From assembly GCF_025527015.1 (NCBI RefSeq), contig NZ_JAODIM010000043.1, positions 248,001 through 312,000 of the forward strand: 64,000 nt of DNA, written 5' to 3'. A program made the position numbers and the translations under genes. Below, piece after piece: positions 19,641 to 29,648 of the stretch (within the stretch, counting starts at the first letter, position 1; every line of letters starts with the position of its first letter). The notes below the pieces were generated by a model, which saw only the letters and a program-made list of their open reading frames with translations, ran no database searches and was not told the DNA's origin. The DNA comes from Winslowiella arboricola (GTDB taxonomy: Bacteria > Pseudomonadota > Gammaproteobacteria > Enterobacterales > Enterobacteriaceae).

Positions 19641-21029
19641 ATGTCTGGCGGATTAGTGACTGCAGCATACATTGTTGCCGCAATTCTGTTTATTTGTAGC
19701 CTTGCGGGTCTCTCAAAACATGAGACTTCAAAGCGAGGTAATCTTTTTGGTATGAGTGGTATGGCGATTGCGCTGATTGCCACCATCTTCGGACCGGATA
19801 CCGGCAATATTGGCTGGATCCTGCTGGCGATGGTGATTGGCGGCGCGATTGGTATTCGTCTGGCGAAAAAGGTCGAAATGACCGAGATGCCAGAGCTGGT
19901 CGCCGTGCTGCACAGCTTTGTCGGTCTGGCGGCGGTGCTGGTTGGGTTTAACAGCTACCTCGATCACGCGCCGGGACTGCTGCCGGTGATGGAAAATATC
20001 CATCTGACCGAAGTGTTCCTCGGCATCTTTATCGGTGCGGTGACCTTTACCGGTTCAATCGTGGCGTTTGGCAAACTGTGTGGCAAGATCTCTTCGCGCC
20101 CGCTGATGCTGCCGCATCGCCATAAGCTGAATCTGCTGGCGCTGGTCGTTTCGTTCGTGCTGTTGCTGATATTTGTGCGTTCTGACAGCGTTGGCGTGCA
20201 GACATTTGCGCTGCTGGTGATGACGGTGATTGCGCTGGCGTTTGGCTGGCATCTGGTGGCGTCCATCGGCGGTGCGGATATGCCGGTGGTTGTCTCCATG
20301 CTGAACTCCTATTCCGGTTGGGCAGCAGCGGCAGCGGGCTTTATGCTGAGCAACGATTTGCTGATCGTTACCGGTGCGCTGGTCGGTTCTTCGGGCGCCA
20401 TCCTCTCCTACATTATGTGTAAGGCAATGAATCGCTCGTTTATCAGCGTGATTGCCGGGGGTTTTGGCACTGACAGCAGCTCAACCGGTGAAACTGATGA
20501 AGTGGGTGAACATCGCGAACTGAGCGCGGAAGAGACGGCAGAAATGCTGAAAGCCTCTTCATCGGTGATCATCACCCCGGGCTATGGCATGGCGGTGGCG
20601 CAGGCACAGTATCCGGTGGCGGAAATTACTGAGAAGCTGCGCGCGCGCGGCATCAAAGTCCGTTTTGGTATTCACCCGGTAGCCGGTCGTCTGCCTGGCC
20701 ATATGAACGTATTACTGGCCGAAGCGCGTGTGCCTTATGACGTGGTGCTGGAAATGGATGAGATCAATGACGATTTCGCCGATACCGATACCGTGCTGGT
20801 GATTGGCGCCAACGACACCGTAAACCCGGCGGCGCTGGAAGATCCACGCAGTCCCATCGCCGGTATGCCGGTGCTGGAAGTGTGGAAAGCGCAGAACGTG
20901 GTGGTATTTAAGCGTTCAATGAATACCGGCTATGCTGGCGTGCAGAATCCGCTGTTCTTCAAAGAGAATACGCAGATGCTGTTTGGCGATGCGAAAGCCA
21001 GTGTGGAAGCGATTCTGAAAGCGTTGTAA
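19641..21029 (+). CDS. pntB: NAD(P) transhydrogenase subunit beta
   Basis: 462 aa, the E. coli length. The N-terminal half carries the domain II membrane helices. The C-terminal half is the NADP(H)-binding domain III with [10 protein letters not shown] and [18 protein letters not shown]. It forms the alpha2-beta2 transhydrogenase with PntA. It ends just before a double palindrome and is convergent to uspE. Confidence 0.97.
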   Translation: MSGGLVTAAYIVAAILFICSLAGLSKHETSKRGNLFGMSGMAIALIATIFGPDTGNIGWILLAMVIGGAIGIRLAKKVEMTEMPELVAVLHSFVGLAAVLVGFNSYLDHAPGLLPVMENIHLTEVFLGIFIGAVTFTGSIVAFGKLCGKISSRPLMLPHRHKLNLLALVVSFVLLLIFVRSDSVGVQTFALLVMTVIALAFGWHLVASIGGADMPVVVSMLNSYSGWAAAAAGFMLSNDLLIVTGALVGSSGAILSYIMCKAMNRSFISVIAGGFGTDSSSTGETDEVGEHRELSAEETAEMLKASSSVIITPGYGMAVAQAQYPVAEITEKLRARGIKVRFGIHPVAGRLPGHMNVLLAEARVPYDVVLEMDEINDDFADTDTVLVIGANDTVNPAALEDPRSPIAGMPVLEVWKAQNVVVFKRSMNTGYAGVQNPLFFKENTQMLFGDAKASVEAILKAL

Positions 21030-21035
21030 TGGATT

Positions 21036-21098
21036 AGGGCGGCGATAACGCCGCCCCTACGGTTAAATGATTTGCAGGGGCGGCGTTATCGCCGCCCT
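21036..21098. repeat. Paired GGGCGGCG palindromes between pntB and uspE
   Basis: Two hairpins, GGGCGGCG-ATAA-CGCCGCCC (21037-21056) and GGGCGGCG-TTAT-CGCCGCCC (21078-21097). Each is the reverse complement of the other over about 24 bases, so the whole unit also forms one large inverted repeat with a 17-base AT-rich centre. It lies between two convergent stops and probably works as a bidirectional terminator. The arrangement resembles a REP/BIME-type pair. Confidence 0.75.
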
Positions 21099-21105
21099 TT
21101 ATTAC

Positions 21106-22056
21106 TCAGTCATCTTCGTCATCATCCAGCTCGACCTGAGTGGTAAAACCGTCCGGTTTAATCACCAACAGGTCACAGCGCAGGTGGTCAATCACCTGTT
21201 CTGCCGTATTGCCAAGAAACGCAGCTGAAATTCCGGTACGCCCGATAGTACCGAGCACCACGATACCGGCATCCAGATGCTCTGCCAGTTCGGGGATAAC
21301 TTCTTCCGGTAAGCCCTTTTCAACGTGGGTAAACTTCTCATCCATGGAAAATTTTTGACGCAGCGCTTTCATCGCGACCAGATGCTGGCCGCGAATCGCA
21401 TCGTTGTAGATGCTGGGGTCAAAGTCAGGCAGTTCAATGGCGATATTGATTGGCGTAATCGGATAAGCACCAACCAGATGGACTTCAGTGTGATTGACCA
21501 TATCGGCCAGTTCCACCGTCTCTTTAATCAGTTTCTGATTGAGTAAATCATGATGCGGCTCTTCGCTGGCAAGATTGACTGCCACCAGCGCCTTACCGCC
21601 TTCGGGCCACGGCTGATCTTTTACCATCCATACCGGACACGGACATTTACGTAACAGATGCCAGTCGGTAGGGGTGAAAATCACCGCTTCCAGACGATCG
21701 TGCTGATGCGCCATTTTCAACACCAGATCGTGATTACCGCTCAGGACTTCCTGGATAATCGCCTCAAACGGACGATTGTGCCATACCACTTTAATCTCTA
21801 TCTCGACGCCAGCTGCTAAATAAGCATGGGCCTGTTCGCGGATCCACTCAGTACGCTGGCTGATTACGCCTTTACGCATATTGGTGCGTTCATCAGGCGA
21901 CAGCAGGGTGGTCATTTCGTAGGAGAAATCATAAATAGGCAGGAAGGCTTTGATTTTGCCGCCGATGCGCTGATTAAGGTACACCGCCCGACGTAGCGCA
22001 GGCTGGTCATCCTGTTGAGGATCGATCGCCACAAGAATGTTTTGATACTTAACCAT
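21106..22056 (-). CDS. uspE: Universal stress protein UspE (tandem Usp domains)
   Basis: 316 aa, as in E. coli. Two Usp domains in tandem are visible: the first begins [14 protein letters not shown], the second near residue 155 with [14 protein letters not shown], and it ends with [20 protein letters not shown], a nucleotide-loop remnant. It is linked to stress resistance, motility and cell interactions. The ATG at 22056 with GGAG seven bases before it is chosen over an upstream ATG at 22074. Same neighbour (fnr) as in E. coli. Confidence 0.95.
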   Translation of the reverse strand: MVKYQNILVAIDPQQDDQPALRRAVYLNQRIGGKIKAFLPIYDFSYEMTTLLSPDERTNMRKGVISQRTEWIREQAHAYLAAGVEIEIKVVWHNRPFEAIIQEVLSGNHDLVLKMAHQHDRLEAVIFTPTDWHLLRKCPCPVWMVKDQPWPEGGKALVAVNLASEEPHHDLLNQKLIKETVELADMVNHTEVHLVGAYPITPINIAIELPDFDPSIYNDAIRGQHLVAMKALRQKFSMDEKFTHVEKGLPEEVIPELAEHLDAGIVVLGTIGRTGISAAFLGNTAEQVIDHLRCDLLVIKPDGFTTQVELDDDEDD

Positions 22057-22183
22057 ACTGGGTTCTCCATACACGACGAGGTGTCTGTTTAAAGATAGCC
22101 CAATAGCGCTCAGGTAAAAAGCGAAAAAGTTGTTGCCGGATCAATAAAATAACAAATTATGACCCGGCAAACAGAATGGATAA

Positions 22184-22927
22184 TCAGTGACTGTGGCCTG
22201 CCAGATCGGCGAGGATTTCATGATTTTCGATCGTAATATATTTTCCCTTCACCGCCAGCATTCCGCTTTTCTGGAAACGTCCCAGCAGACGGCTGATGGT
22301 TTCTACGGTCAGACCAAGATAATTACCGATATCACCGCGCGTCATGGTCAGACGAAATTCGCGTTGCGAGAAACCACGCTGGCCGAAACGACGTGAAAGA
22401 TTCCAGATAAAAGCGGCCAGACGTTCTTCGGCATTTTTCTTCGACAGCAGCAGGATCATATCCTGGTCGCCTTTGATTTCGCCGCTCATTAAACGCATCA
22501 TCTGCTGACGCAGACTCGGCATTTTCCCGGAAAGATCATCAAGGGTTTCGAAAGGGATTTCACATACCATTGCCGTTTCCAGCGCCTGCGCAAAGCTCGG
22601 ATGGTGTGCGCTACTGATAGCGTCAAAACCAACCAAATCACCCGCCAGATGGAAGCCGGTAATCTGTTCATCACCTTGCTCAGTAATGGTATAACTCTTG
22701 ATGGTGCCGGAGCGGATGGCATAGAGGGATTTGAGTTCATCACCGGCTTTGAACAGCGTCTGGCCTTTCTGAATCGGTTTTTTGCGCTCAATAATGTTGT
22801 CTAACTGATCCAGCTCATGTTCGTTTAAGGTAAACGGAATACAGAGCTGGCTGATGCTGCAATCCTGACAGTGGATCGCACAGCCGCCAGATTGAATACG
22901 ACGAATAACGCGTTTTTCTGGAATCAT
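22184..22927 (-). CDS. fnr: Anaerobic global regulator FNR
   Basis: 247 aa. CRP/FNR-family regulator that senses oxygen with a [4Fe-4S] cluster. The N-terminal cluster ligands are Cys20, Cys23 and Cys29 ([14 protein letters not shown]), and the fourth is the cysteine near 122 in [10 protein letters not shown]. It then has the cyclic-nucleotide fold, the dimerisation helix and a C-terminal helix-turn-helix with [12 protein letters not shown], whose E-SR residues read the FNR box. An FNR-type palindrome 21 bases upstream suggests autoregulation. Confidence 0.98.
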   Translation of the reverse strand: MIPEKRVIRRIQSGGCAIHCQDCSISQLCIPFTLNEHELDQLDNIIERKKPIQKGQTLFKAGDELKSLYAIRSGTIKSYTITEQGDEQITGFHLAGDLVGFDAISSAHHPSFAQALETAMVCEIPFETLDDLSGKMPSLRQQMMRLMSGEIKGDQDMILLLSKKNAEERLAAFIWNLSRRFGQRGFSQREFRLTMTRGDIGNYLGLTVETISRLLGRFQKSGMLAVKGKYITIENHEILADLAGHSH

Positions 22928-22947
22928 AATATACGCTCAGACGATAA

Positions 22948-22961
22948 TTGACTGAGGTCAA
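22948..22961. promoter_or_regulatory. FNR box upstream of fnr
   Basis: TTGACTGAGGTCAA, a perfect palindrome with eight of ten fixed bases of the FNR consensus TTGATNNNNATCAA. It is 21 bases upstream of the fnr start codon. The E. coli fnr promoter has TTGACAAATATCAA in the same place and is repressed by FNR there. Confidence 0.75.
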
Positions 22962-23023
22962 TTTTAACATTTTTCTGTTACAGAAAGAAACTCATCTGAG
23001 CAGTTTTAGGCACATAAAGATCA

Positions 23024-23048
23024 GGGATGTCCTGACTGCGGACATCCC
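23024..23048 (-). terminator. Terminator of the dal operon
   Basis: Nine-base perfect arms GGGATGTCC and GGACATCCC with a 7-base loop, downstream of dalT on the minus strand, followed there by TGATCTTTATG. It separates the dal transcript from fnr. Confidence 0.6.
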
Positions 23049-23074
23049 CGTGGCAAGCCAGTCAGTGATGACTT

Positions 23075-24367
23075 TTATGACTTATTCTCTGCGGCAACTG
23101 GCGCGGAGTAACTGCTGTTTTTGGCATTTTTACCGATACGCGCCGGTTGTTCCACTTTTATAATCAGGGTCAAAATACCGGCGACCAGATAGAGCGCGGT
23201 ATAGGTCCAGACAACCCCGACCACATCAAAGAACGGCAAGACCAGTGAGGCGATGGCCGGGGCCAGGAAGTTGCTCAGACCCGCTGACAGGTTATAAATC
23301 GAAATCGCCGCGCCTTTATGTTTCGGTTCCAGTACCGGGAACACCGCAGTCATTGGTACAAAGGCGGCGACGGTAATTCCCAGCATCACCGCCGGAATCA
23401 TCGCTATCCAGTAGTTATGACCAAAGGTCACTGGCAGATAGTAAAACGCCAGGCTGGAGATGGCGCAACCCAGGCAGCCAAACCAGCGAACCTGACGGAT
23501 CCAGCCGATATATTCACCGAGAATGCCCCACATCACGTTGGTGAAGATGGTGACAAAGAAGAACACTGCCCAAATCTGCAACCACTCGGACATGGAAAAA
23601 CCGAGGCGTCCGACAAACAGCATTGGCATCACCACCGCAAAACCAAACAGCGACAGCGTATTAATGATACGAATCAGACAGGCGAGGAAAATATTGCGGT
23701 TAGTAAATAATATCGTTACTGCGCGCGATAACTCGGTCATCTTCTCACGGGTGGAAAGATGCGCTTTCTCGCTTTCACCGCCGACATTGCGCAGCAGAAC
23801 CATCGCCATCAGACCGCCGGCCACTACCCAGGCAATAGCAAACCACAGCGTACCGGTTTCACCGATAAACGGAATGGTAAAACTGGGCAGATAGCTGCCA
23901 ATACAGCCAATACCTACCGAGTACATCGCCCAGAACCAGCCCATCGCAGACGACAGCTGATGTTTTGGCACCGTCTGCACCACCAGCATCACAAACGAAT
24001 AGATAAACAGCGGATAGGCCAGACCACGAATGCCGTAAAACAGCAGCATCAGTGGATAGTTGCGCATGCCCAGTCCCAGCGTCAGGAACAGCACATGCAT
24101 GACTACCCAGAGAATAAAGCCGATGCGCATCGCGCGTTGCGGGGTGATAATTTCCGCCACCACTCCGGAACTCCATGCCGCCAGCGCCGCCGCCGCGCCA
24201 TACAGGGTAAATACCAGCGCCGACTGGGACGGAGAGAAACCTAAATCGGTAATGTGTTTGGAAAGAAAGGCCATTTCGAAGCCGTCGCCGCTCATAAACA
24301 CCGCGATAGCGACATAACCCCAGAACAGCGATTTCGGCAGCCCGAAAAGGCTTTTATCTGCTTGCAT
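23075..24367 (-). CDS. dalT: MFS pentitol transporter, D-arabinitol/ribitol type
   Basis: 430 aa, 12 predicted membrane helices, major facilitator family. The start LFGLPKSLFWGYVAIAVFMS and GDGFEMAFLSKHI resemble the Klebsiella DalT/RbtT pentitol:H+ symporters. It probably imports D-arabinitol, which matches the DalD and DalK homologs upstream on the same strand. A hairpin (24393-24414) in the 56-base gap after dalK may tune its expression. The exact pentitol is inferred from context. Confidence 0.82.
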   Translation of the reverse strand: MQADKSLFGLPKSLFWGYVAIAVFMSGDGFEMAFLSKHITDLGFSPSQSALVFTLYGAAAALAAWSSGVVAEIITPQRAMRIGFILWVVMHVLFLTLGLGMRNYPLMLLFYGIRGLAYPLFIYSFVMLVVQTVPKHQLSSAMGWFWAMYSVGIGCIGSYLPSFTIPFIGETGTLWFAIAWVVAGGLMAMVLLRNVGGESEKAHLSTREKMTELSRAVTILFTNRNIFLACLIRIINTLSLFGFAVVMPMLFVGRLGFSMSEWLQIWAVFFFVTIFTNVMWGILGEYIGWIRQVRWFGCLGCAISSLAFYYLPVTFGHNYWIAMIPAVMLGITVAAFVPMTAVFPVLEPKHKGAAISIYNLSAGLSNFLAPAIASLVLPFFDVVGVVWTYTALYLVAGILTLIIKVEQPARIGKNAKNSSYSAPVAAENKS

Positions 24368-24392
24368 AATATTATCCTCTGACTGGCAGTGG

Positions 24393-24414
24393 GCCGATCG
24401 CCGTGGCGATCGGC
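24393..24414 (-). promoter_or_regulatory. Intercistronic hairpin between dalK and dalT
   Basis: GCCGATCGCC and GGCGATCGGC are separated by two bases, giving a stem of eight or more pairs in the dalK-dalT spacer. It could protect mRNA or attenuate dalT. No T tract follows, so a full terminator is unlikely. Confidence 0.5.
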
Positions 24415-24423
24415 AGAGAGTGA

Positions 24424-25884
24424 CTACTGGCGCAGCGTGCGCTGTTGTTGATAGAGCTGACGAAACTGTTGCAGGCGTAGCTGTAGCTGTTGGTGGCGGG
24501 TGGCATCAGGCAGATAACGCTGCAGCTGCGGCGGTTTCTGACAGACCTGCTGTTCGTCGCCGCCAACCGCCAGCCAGCCAAGACGCGCTGCGCCCAGCGC
24601 GCCACCGGCCTCGCCGCCGCGATGGGTAATAATCGGCAAGTTCAGCACATCGGCCATCAGCTGCGCCCACCATGGACTCCGCGCGCCACCGCCAATCAGT
24701 GAGCAACTGGTCAGTTTAGTTCCGGCGTCGTTCAGTACTTTTAAGCCATCCGCCATACCAAAGCTGACACCTTCCAGTACCGCATAGGCCAGTGATGCAC
24801 GCTGGCTGCCATGGGTTAAGCCATGAAAAGCGCCGCTGGCTTGCGGATCGTTATGTGGCGTACGTTCACCGGAGAGGTAAGGCAGAAACAGCGGCGCGCG
24901 CAGTTGTTCGGCGCGGCTCAGCGAAGAGACATCGGCCAGCAGCGTGGTTTCGCTGCATCCCAGCAGCTCACATAACCAGCGCAACGCACTGGCGGCTGAT
25001 AACATCACACTCATCTGATGCCAGCGATTCGGCAGGGCGTGACAGAAGGCATGTACCGCTGACTGTGGATTAGGGCGAAAGCCATCATTGACCGCAAACA
25101 GCACGCCGGACGTGCCAAGGGAAATAAACGCATCGCCAGGATTCACCGCCCCGATGCCGACCGCACTGGCGGCGTTATCGCCGCCGCCACCGGCAATAAT
25201 CACCTCATCACTGAGTCCCCACTGGCGGGCGATATCGGCTTTCAATTTGCCTGCCGGTTGCGATCCTTCCACCAGGCGCGGCATCTGCTCTGCCGTCAGA
25301 CCACAGGCTGCCAGCAGGCTGTCCGACCACTGCCGCTGCGCCACATCCAGCCACAGGGTGCCAGCGGCGTCCGACATATCACTGATCTTTTCTCCGCTCA
25401 TCATCCAGCGCAGATAGTCTTTCGGCAGCAACACCGTGGCGATACGGTTGAAAACCGCCGGTTCATGGCGCGCCAGCCATAACAGTTTTGGCGCGGTGAA
25501 ACCAGGCATCGCCAGATTACCGGCAACGGCGTGTAAATCTGGCGCCGCGGCGGTCAGCTGCTGGCACTCGTCGGCGCTGCGCGTGTCATTCCACAAAATA
25601 CAGGGGCGCAGCACTTCATCCTGCTGGCCCAGCAGCACCGCGCCGTGCATCTGACCGGAAAGGCCGATGGCGCGGATCTCCGGCCAGCTGGCGCCGATTT
25701 TTTGCCGTAGCTGGCTGATCACCTGCTGCGTTGCCTGCCACCACTGCGCCGGATCCTGTTCCGACCAGTGCGGATGCGGACGCTGTACCGTCAGTGGTGC
25801 ACCGGCGCTGGCGAGCGTATCGCCGTTGCTGTCGATCACCAGCCCTTTGATTTCCGAAGTACCGGCATCAATTCCCAGATACAT
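24424..25884 (-). CDS. dalK: D-xylulokinase of the D-arabinitol pathway
   Basis: 486 aa FGGY-family sugar kinase. It phosphorylates D-xylulose to D-xylulose 5-phosphate. The N-terminal phosphate loop is YLGIDAGTSEIKGL, with SGQMHGAVLL, the ATP-binding stretch GGGGDNAASAVG and the C-terminal IGGGARSPWWAQL. The ATG at 25884 with AAGGAGA is the start; the frame reads 41 codons further upstream into dalD. It could be a plain xylB, but its place between dalD and dalT points to DalK. Confidence 0.85.
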   Translation of the reverse strand: MYLGIDAGTSEIKGLVIDSNGDTLASAGAPLTVQRPHPHWSEQDPAQWWQATQQVISQLRQKIGASWPEIRAIGLSGQMHGAVLLGQQDEVLRPCILWNDTRSADECQQLTAAAPDLHAVAGNLAMPGFTAPKLLWLARHEPAVFNRIATVLLPKDYLRWMMSGEKISDMSDAAGTLWLDVAQRQWSDSLLAACGLTAEQMPRLVEGSQPAGKLKADIARQWGLSDEVIIAGGGGDNAASAVGIGAVNPGDAFISLGTSGVLFAVNDGFRPNPQSAVHAFCHALPNRWHQMSVMLSAASALRWLCELLGCSETTLLADVSSLSRAEQLRAPLFLPYLSGERTPHNDPQASGAFHGLTHGSQRASLAYAVLEGVSFGMADGLKVLNDAGTKLTSCSLIGGGARSPWWAQLMADVLNLPIITHRGGEAGGALGAARLGWLAVGGDEQQVCQKPPQLQRYLPDATRHQQLQLRLQQFRQLYQQQRTLRQ

Positions 25885-25894
25885 AATCTTCTCC

Positions 25895-27289
25895 TTACTC
25901 GCTAACCGGCTGTGGCTGGGCAGCCCACTGCTGCAACCGGCTGACAGTCTGTTGCAGCAGGGTGGCAAACTCGGCTTTCGTTGCCAGCGGGCCAAACAGC
26001 GCCGCATCGGCGGCGAAGGCGGCTAACGGCTGGTCGGAAGCCAGCATGCTATGCAGCGCGCTTTCATCAAGTGCGCCATCCTGGTAGCTGTATGGCAGAT
26101 CGCCATCATGCCAGCGTTGCAGGAACAGATAGAACAACGCCGGTAATACGGCGGTGGCGCGAGGCACATCACCGCGCTGATAACTTTCAACCAGCGTCGG
26201 GGTGATAAAGCCGGGGATTTTCGACAGACCGTCAGCGGCGACGCGCTGGTTGGTATCCTGAATATAGGGGTTGGCAAAGCGTGCCAGCACCACATCGCGA
26301 TAGGCTTCTAAATCCAGCGGGCTGGGGGTCAGCGACGGAATAACGTCCTGGGTGACATATTCCCATGCCATCTCCTTAATCGCCTGCGTCTGGGTACTCT
26401 GATGAATAAATGACTGGCCGATTAAGGTGCCTGCCCAGGCGATGCAGCTGTGGCTGGCATTTAGAATACGGATTTTTGCCTCTTCCCACGGCAATACTGA
26501 TGTCACCAGTTCAACGTCAACGTTTTCCAGCGCCGGACGCCCGGCAATAAAATCATCCTCGATCACCCACTGGATAAAGGCCTCGCCCATTACCGGCACG
26601 GCATCGTTAAAGCCGGTCTCTGCCAGCACACGCGGCGCGATATCGGCGGTTGGCCGCGGTGTAATCCGGTCCACCATGGTATTAGGTGACGTGGTCTGTT
26701 CAGTGACCCACTCCAGCAGACGGGTTTCGCCACGCAGGCGCAGGAAGGTGAGAAAACCGTGGCGGAAACGTTCGCCGTTATGACGCAGGTTATCGCAGTT
26801 AAGCAGGGTGACCGGATTGCCATGGGCCTCCAGACGCGCCTGCAGAATACGGGTCAGCGCACCATACAGCGTTCGCGCGCCGCCATTAATATCGGCCTGA
26901 ATATCAGGATGGCGCGGATCCAGCTGATGGTCAGGATCGAGGTAATAGCCGCCTTCGGTAACGGTAAAGGCGATCACTTTGGTGGCCGCATCGCTGCCTT
27001 GCGCAATCAGGGCGCTCAGTTCAGCATCCCATGGCAGTATCTTTTTGATTGAGGTGATCTTTTCGTAGCGGCGTTCACCTTCCGGGGTGACGGTTTCCAG
27101 CGTATATTCTCCCTGCTGGGCGCTCAGACTGCTGAGCAGGGCTGAAGCGTCATCGCGAATATTGCCGAGGGCGATATGCCAGCGATCGTCTCCCTGTTGT
27201 AACAGACGATGCAGATACCATGCCTGATGGGCACGATGGAAGGAACCGGCACCGATATGCATCCAGATATTTGCGCTTGTGTGAGTCAT
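25895..27289 (-). CDS. dalD: D-arabinitol 4-dehydrogenase (mannitol dehydrogenase family)
   Basis: 464 aa. Oxidises D-arabinitol to D-xylulose with NAD. The long-chain mannitol dehydrogenase family is shown by [20 protein letters not shown] and the catalytic stretch [16 protein letters not shown] (Lys, Asn, His in family spacing). The ATG at 27289 is preceded by AGGAGAG; the frame extends 28 codons further upstream. First gene of dalD-dalK-dalT; dalK begins 10 bases after its stop. Mannitol or another polyol is the alternative substrate. Confidence 0.85.
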   Translation of the reverse strand: MTHTSANIWMHIGAGSFHRAHQAWYLHRLLQQGDDRWHIALGNIRDDASALLSSLSAQQGEYTLETVTPEGERRYEKITSIKKILPWDAELSALIAQGSDAATKVIAFTVTEGGYYLDPDHQLDPRHPDIQADINGGARTLYGALTRILQARLEAHGNPVTLLNCDNLRHNGERFRHGFLTFLRLRGETRLLEWVTEQTTSPNTMVDRITPRPTADIAPRVLAETGFNDAVPVMGEAFIQWVIEDDFIAGRPALENVDVELVTSVLPWEEAKIRILNASHSCIAWAGTLIGQSFIHQSTQTQAIKEMAWEYVTQDVIPSLTPSPLDLEAYRDVVLARFANPYIQDTNQRVAADGLSKIPGFITPTLVESYQRGDVPRATAVLPALFYLFLQRWHDGDLPYSYQDGALDESALHSMLASDQPLAAFAADAALFGPLATKAEFATLLQQTVSRLQQWAAQPQPVSE

Positions 27290-27416
27290 CTTTCTCTCCT
27301 GCCTGTTGCATAAAGAAATGAGCAAATGCCCTATATGTGAGCTTATGCCTGAAGTTGCCGTTAGCCTGGGCAAATTCTGTCTGCCTGTCTGCGTGGCAGA
27401 TCACAAAAACTAACAA

Positions 27417-27435
27417 TTGCCCGCAGTGAGGGCAA
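27417..27435. promoter_or_regulatory. Candidate DalR operator
   Basis: TTGCCC and GGGCAA face each other across seven bases in the dalD-dalR divergent promoter region. Related half-sites occur nearby (TGGGCAAATTC at 27368-27378 and GCAAATGCCC at 27324-27333). Inverted repeats of this kind are typical for SorC-family regulators. Assignment to DalR is inferred. Confidence 0.45.
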
Positions 27436-27482
27436 AAATTCAGAGTATGCTGGAAACATGAAGAACGAGGGCCGAAAGCGCA

Positions 27483-28430
27483 ATGAGCAAGCACGATAAG
27501 AAGCTGGATCAGGCGGCGCGCGCTGCCTGGATGTACTACGTTGCCGGAGAGACGCAGCAGGATATTGCCGAAAAACTTGGCGTATCGCGTCAGGTGGCGC
27601 AGAGACTGGTGGCGCTGGCGACCGAGCAGGGGCTGGTCAGCGTCAATATCAGCCATCCGGTGGCGCAATGCATGTCGCTGGCAGAGCAGCTTAAAGCGCG
27701 TTTTGGCCTGCGCATTTGTCAGGTGGTGCCGTCGGACGGCGTGGATAATGCCGGTATTTATCAGATGGTAGCGGTGGCGGGTGCGGAAGTGATGGCGCAA
27801 ACCCTGAAGCAGAGCGAGCCGCAGATTATCGCCGTCGGTTCCGGGCGTATGCTGCGCGCGACAATTGATGAATTACCGGAATTTGATCGGCCACAGCATA
27901 GCTGTGTGTCGCTGATTGGTGCTATCGCCAGTGACGGCTCCTGTACCCGCTACGATGTACCGCTGTGGATGGCGGAAAAAACCCAGGGCCGCTATTTTAT
28001 TTTGCCTGCGCCGCTGTATGCCGACAGCGCGGACGATCGTACGCTGTGGTGCAACCATCGTATTTACCGCACGGTCACCGAAAAAGCGGAGCAGGCCGAT
28101 GTGATGTTTCTCGGTATTGGTCATGTTGATATCGGATGTCCGCTTAATGCCGATGGCTTTATTACCCGCGAGCAGGTGGCCACCCTGCAGGCGCAGCATG
28201 TGGTGGGGGAGATGCTGGGGCACTTTATCGGTGAAGATGGTGAACGCGTCAGCAGTGAGCTTGATGAGCGCTTAACCAGCGTCACTCTGGCCCCCCGCAC
28301 CGCGCGCAATATCATTGCCTTTTCCGGCGGCAAAGAGAAACATCGCGCGATTGCGGCGGTGCTGAAAGGGGGCTGGATTAGCGGGCTGGTGACCGATGAA
28401 GCCAGCGCGCGCGCCGTGTTAGCCGGATAA
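27483..28430 (+). CDS. dalR: SorC-family regulator of the D-arabinitol operon
   Basis: 315 aa. An N-terminal helix-turn-helix (about 20-55, GETQQDIAEKLGVSRQVAQR) is followed by a SorC-type sugar-binding domain with VAVGSGRMLRATIDELPEF and the family ending AFSGGKEKHRAIAAVLKGGW. It is divergent from dalD, the usual place for DalR in Klebsiella, and probably senses D-arabinitol or a sugar phosphate. It stops two bases from the convergent ogt stop. Confidence 0.82.
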   Translation: MSKHDKKLDQAARAAWMYYVAGETQQDIAEKLGVSRQVAQRLVALATEQGLVSVNISHPVAQCMSLAEQLKARFGLRICQVVPSDGVDNAGIYQMVAVAGAEVMAQTLKQSEPQIIAVGSGRMLRATIDELPEFDRPQHSCVSLIGAIASDGSCTRYDVPLWMAEKTQGRYFILPAPLYADSADDRTLWCNHRIYRTVTEKAEQADVMFLGIGHVDIGCPLNADGFITREQVATLQAQHVVGEMLGHFIGEDGERVSSELDERLTSVTLAPRTARNIIAFSGGKEKHRAIAAVLKGGWISGLVTDEASARAVLAG

Positions 28431-28432
28431 AA

Positions 28433-28948
28433 TTACACCCGCAGATAACCTTCGTGCTGCAACAGCCACTGTTTACGTGATACACCACCGGCATAACCGG
28501 TAAGGGTGCCGTTGGCGCCAATCACCCGATGGCATGGCACCACCACGCTAATCGGATTGGAACCGTTGGCCGCGCCGACGGCACGCGCTGCGCCCGCCCG
28601 GCCTAACATCGCCGCCAGCTCGCCGTAGCGCAGTACGCTGCCGCAGGGGATCTCACGCAGCAGATTCCATACCGAGCGCTGAAATTCAGTACCGTTGGTG
28701 GCGACAGACAGCTGCTTAATCACCGATAAATCACCTTCGAAATAGCGCCTTAACTGTGCGCTCAGGCCGCCGGCATTCTCCAGCTGTCGCAGGCGAAAGC
28801 CCTGCGGACCGTAGTGAATATGCAGCAGACGATTCATCCGGGCGCCAAACTCCTCCCATTCGACAGCACGCAAATTTTGTTGCTCGTCGCTGACGATAAT
28901 CAGCTGACCCAGCGGCGTACTGATGGTGTCTTCCAGTAATGTCATCAT
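28433..28948 (-). CDS. ogt: O6-methylguanine-DNA methyltransferase Ogt
   Basis: 171 aa. Suicide repair enzyme that takes the methyl group from O6-methylguanine onto its own cysteine. The active-site motif is VVPCHRVIG, preceded by [14 protein letters not shown]. The open frame allows an upstream ATG at 28969 (178 aa); the ATG at 28948 is chosen because it aligns with the E. coli start ([14 protein letters not shown] versus MLRLLEEKIATPLG). In E. coli it adjoins fnr; here the dal island separates them. Confidence 0.94.
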   Translation of the reverse strand: MMTLLEDTISTPLGQLIIVSDEQQNLRAVEWEEFGARMNRLLHIHYGPQGFRLRQLENAGGLSAQLRRYFEGDLSVIKQLSVATNGTEFQRSVWNLLREIPCGSVLRYGELAAMLGRAGAARAVGAANGSNPISVVVPCHRVIGANGTLTGYAGGVSRKQWLLQHEGYLRV

Positions 28949-29204
28949 GATATTCGAACGGTTATCCATTCCAGGCGAGTGTTGAATACACTATGTTGCC
29001 CCTTTCTGGCAACACAGACCCCGTTGCCGCTACGGCCAGCATTATTAAATGTCGCGGGAAGTCATGGCAACGAAACAGCATCAGAGTTATGTTAGCGACA
29101 GTACTAAGATTTGCCAGTCTGCGCCTTTTCTGGCGTGATTTCGATCGGCATTAACCGTATGGACCCGCGCCATACCTGTTTAAAGAGACCTCAGGCGGAG
29201 CCGA

Positions 29205-29498
29205 ATGATGAAAAATGACAAGGAAATATCGATAGATGCGTTTACCGATAATGAAAAAATCCTTATTGACCAGCAGGTTAAAAACCTGATCGCTAAATCA
29301 GGCACCACGCCCGGTGATAAACAGCTTAAAGAATTTACCAAAGAAGCGAAGAAGCAGGTGATGAAAGCGCGTCTGGCGAAAGAGAAGGCTACCCCGGCGA
29401 AAGTGGTACGCAAACCGCGGCAAAAAAATCTTAAGGCCAGTGAGGTCAACGACTTTGACTGGTCCGCTTCAGTCAATGCGCGGCCACCCCGGCGTTAA
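29205..29498 (+). CDS. Small basic hypothetical protein
   Basis: 97 aa, not recognised. The N-terminal third is acidic and helical (ISIDAFTDNEKILIDQQVKN); the rest is rich in Lys, Ala and Arg (KEAKKQVMKARLAKEKATPA), followed by a tail with DFDW and PPRR. The charge pattern fits a nucleic-acid-binding or ribosome-associated protein, but that is a guess. Two ATGs in a row follow a GCGGAG site. A terminator follows at 29519, so it is a monocistron between ogt and smrA. Confidence 0.75.
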   Translation: MMKNDKEISIDAFTDNEKILIDQQVKNLIAKSGTTPGDKQLKEFTKEAKKQVMKARLAKEKATPAKVVRKPRQKNLKASEVNDFDWSASVNARPPRR

Positions 29499-29518
29499 TG
29501 ATTGCCATCAATAATCAG

Positions 29519-29541
29519 GCCACTTATCAGTGGCTTTTTTT
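29519..29541 (+). terminator. Rho-independent terminator after the small basic protein
   Basis: Six-base arms GCCACT and AGTGGC with loop TATC, followed directly by seven T residues. A classic factor-independent terminator. Confidence 0.85.
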
Positions 29542-29648
29542 ATCGCCTTTTTTGTATGAATAAAGGCTTGTCCACGCCGGACAAAACGACTATTTTTTCT
29601 TTTTGCCGCTCTGCAACCCATGCATATATCGCGGCTTAAGGAGTGACG

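Noticed and set aside
22100..22165. Possible FNR site (TTGATCCGGCAACA) upstream of uspE
   Set aside because: Only seven of ten fixed bases match and the symmetry is poor; a GTTGCCGG/CCGGCAAAC pair explains part of it.
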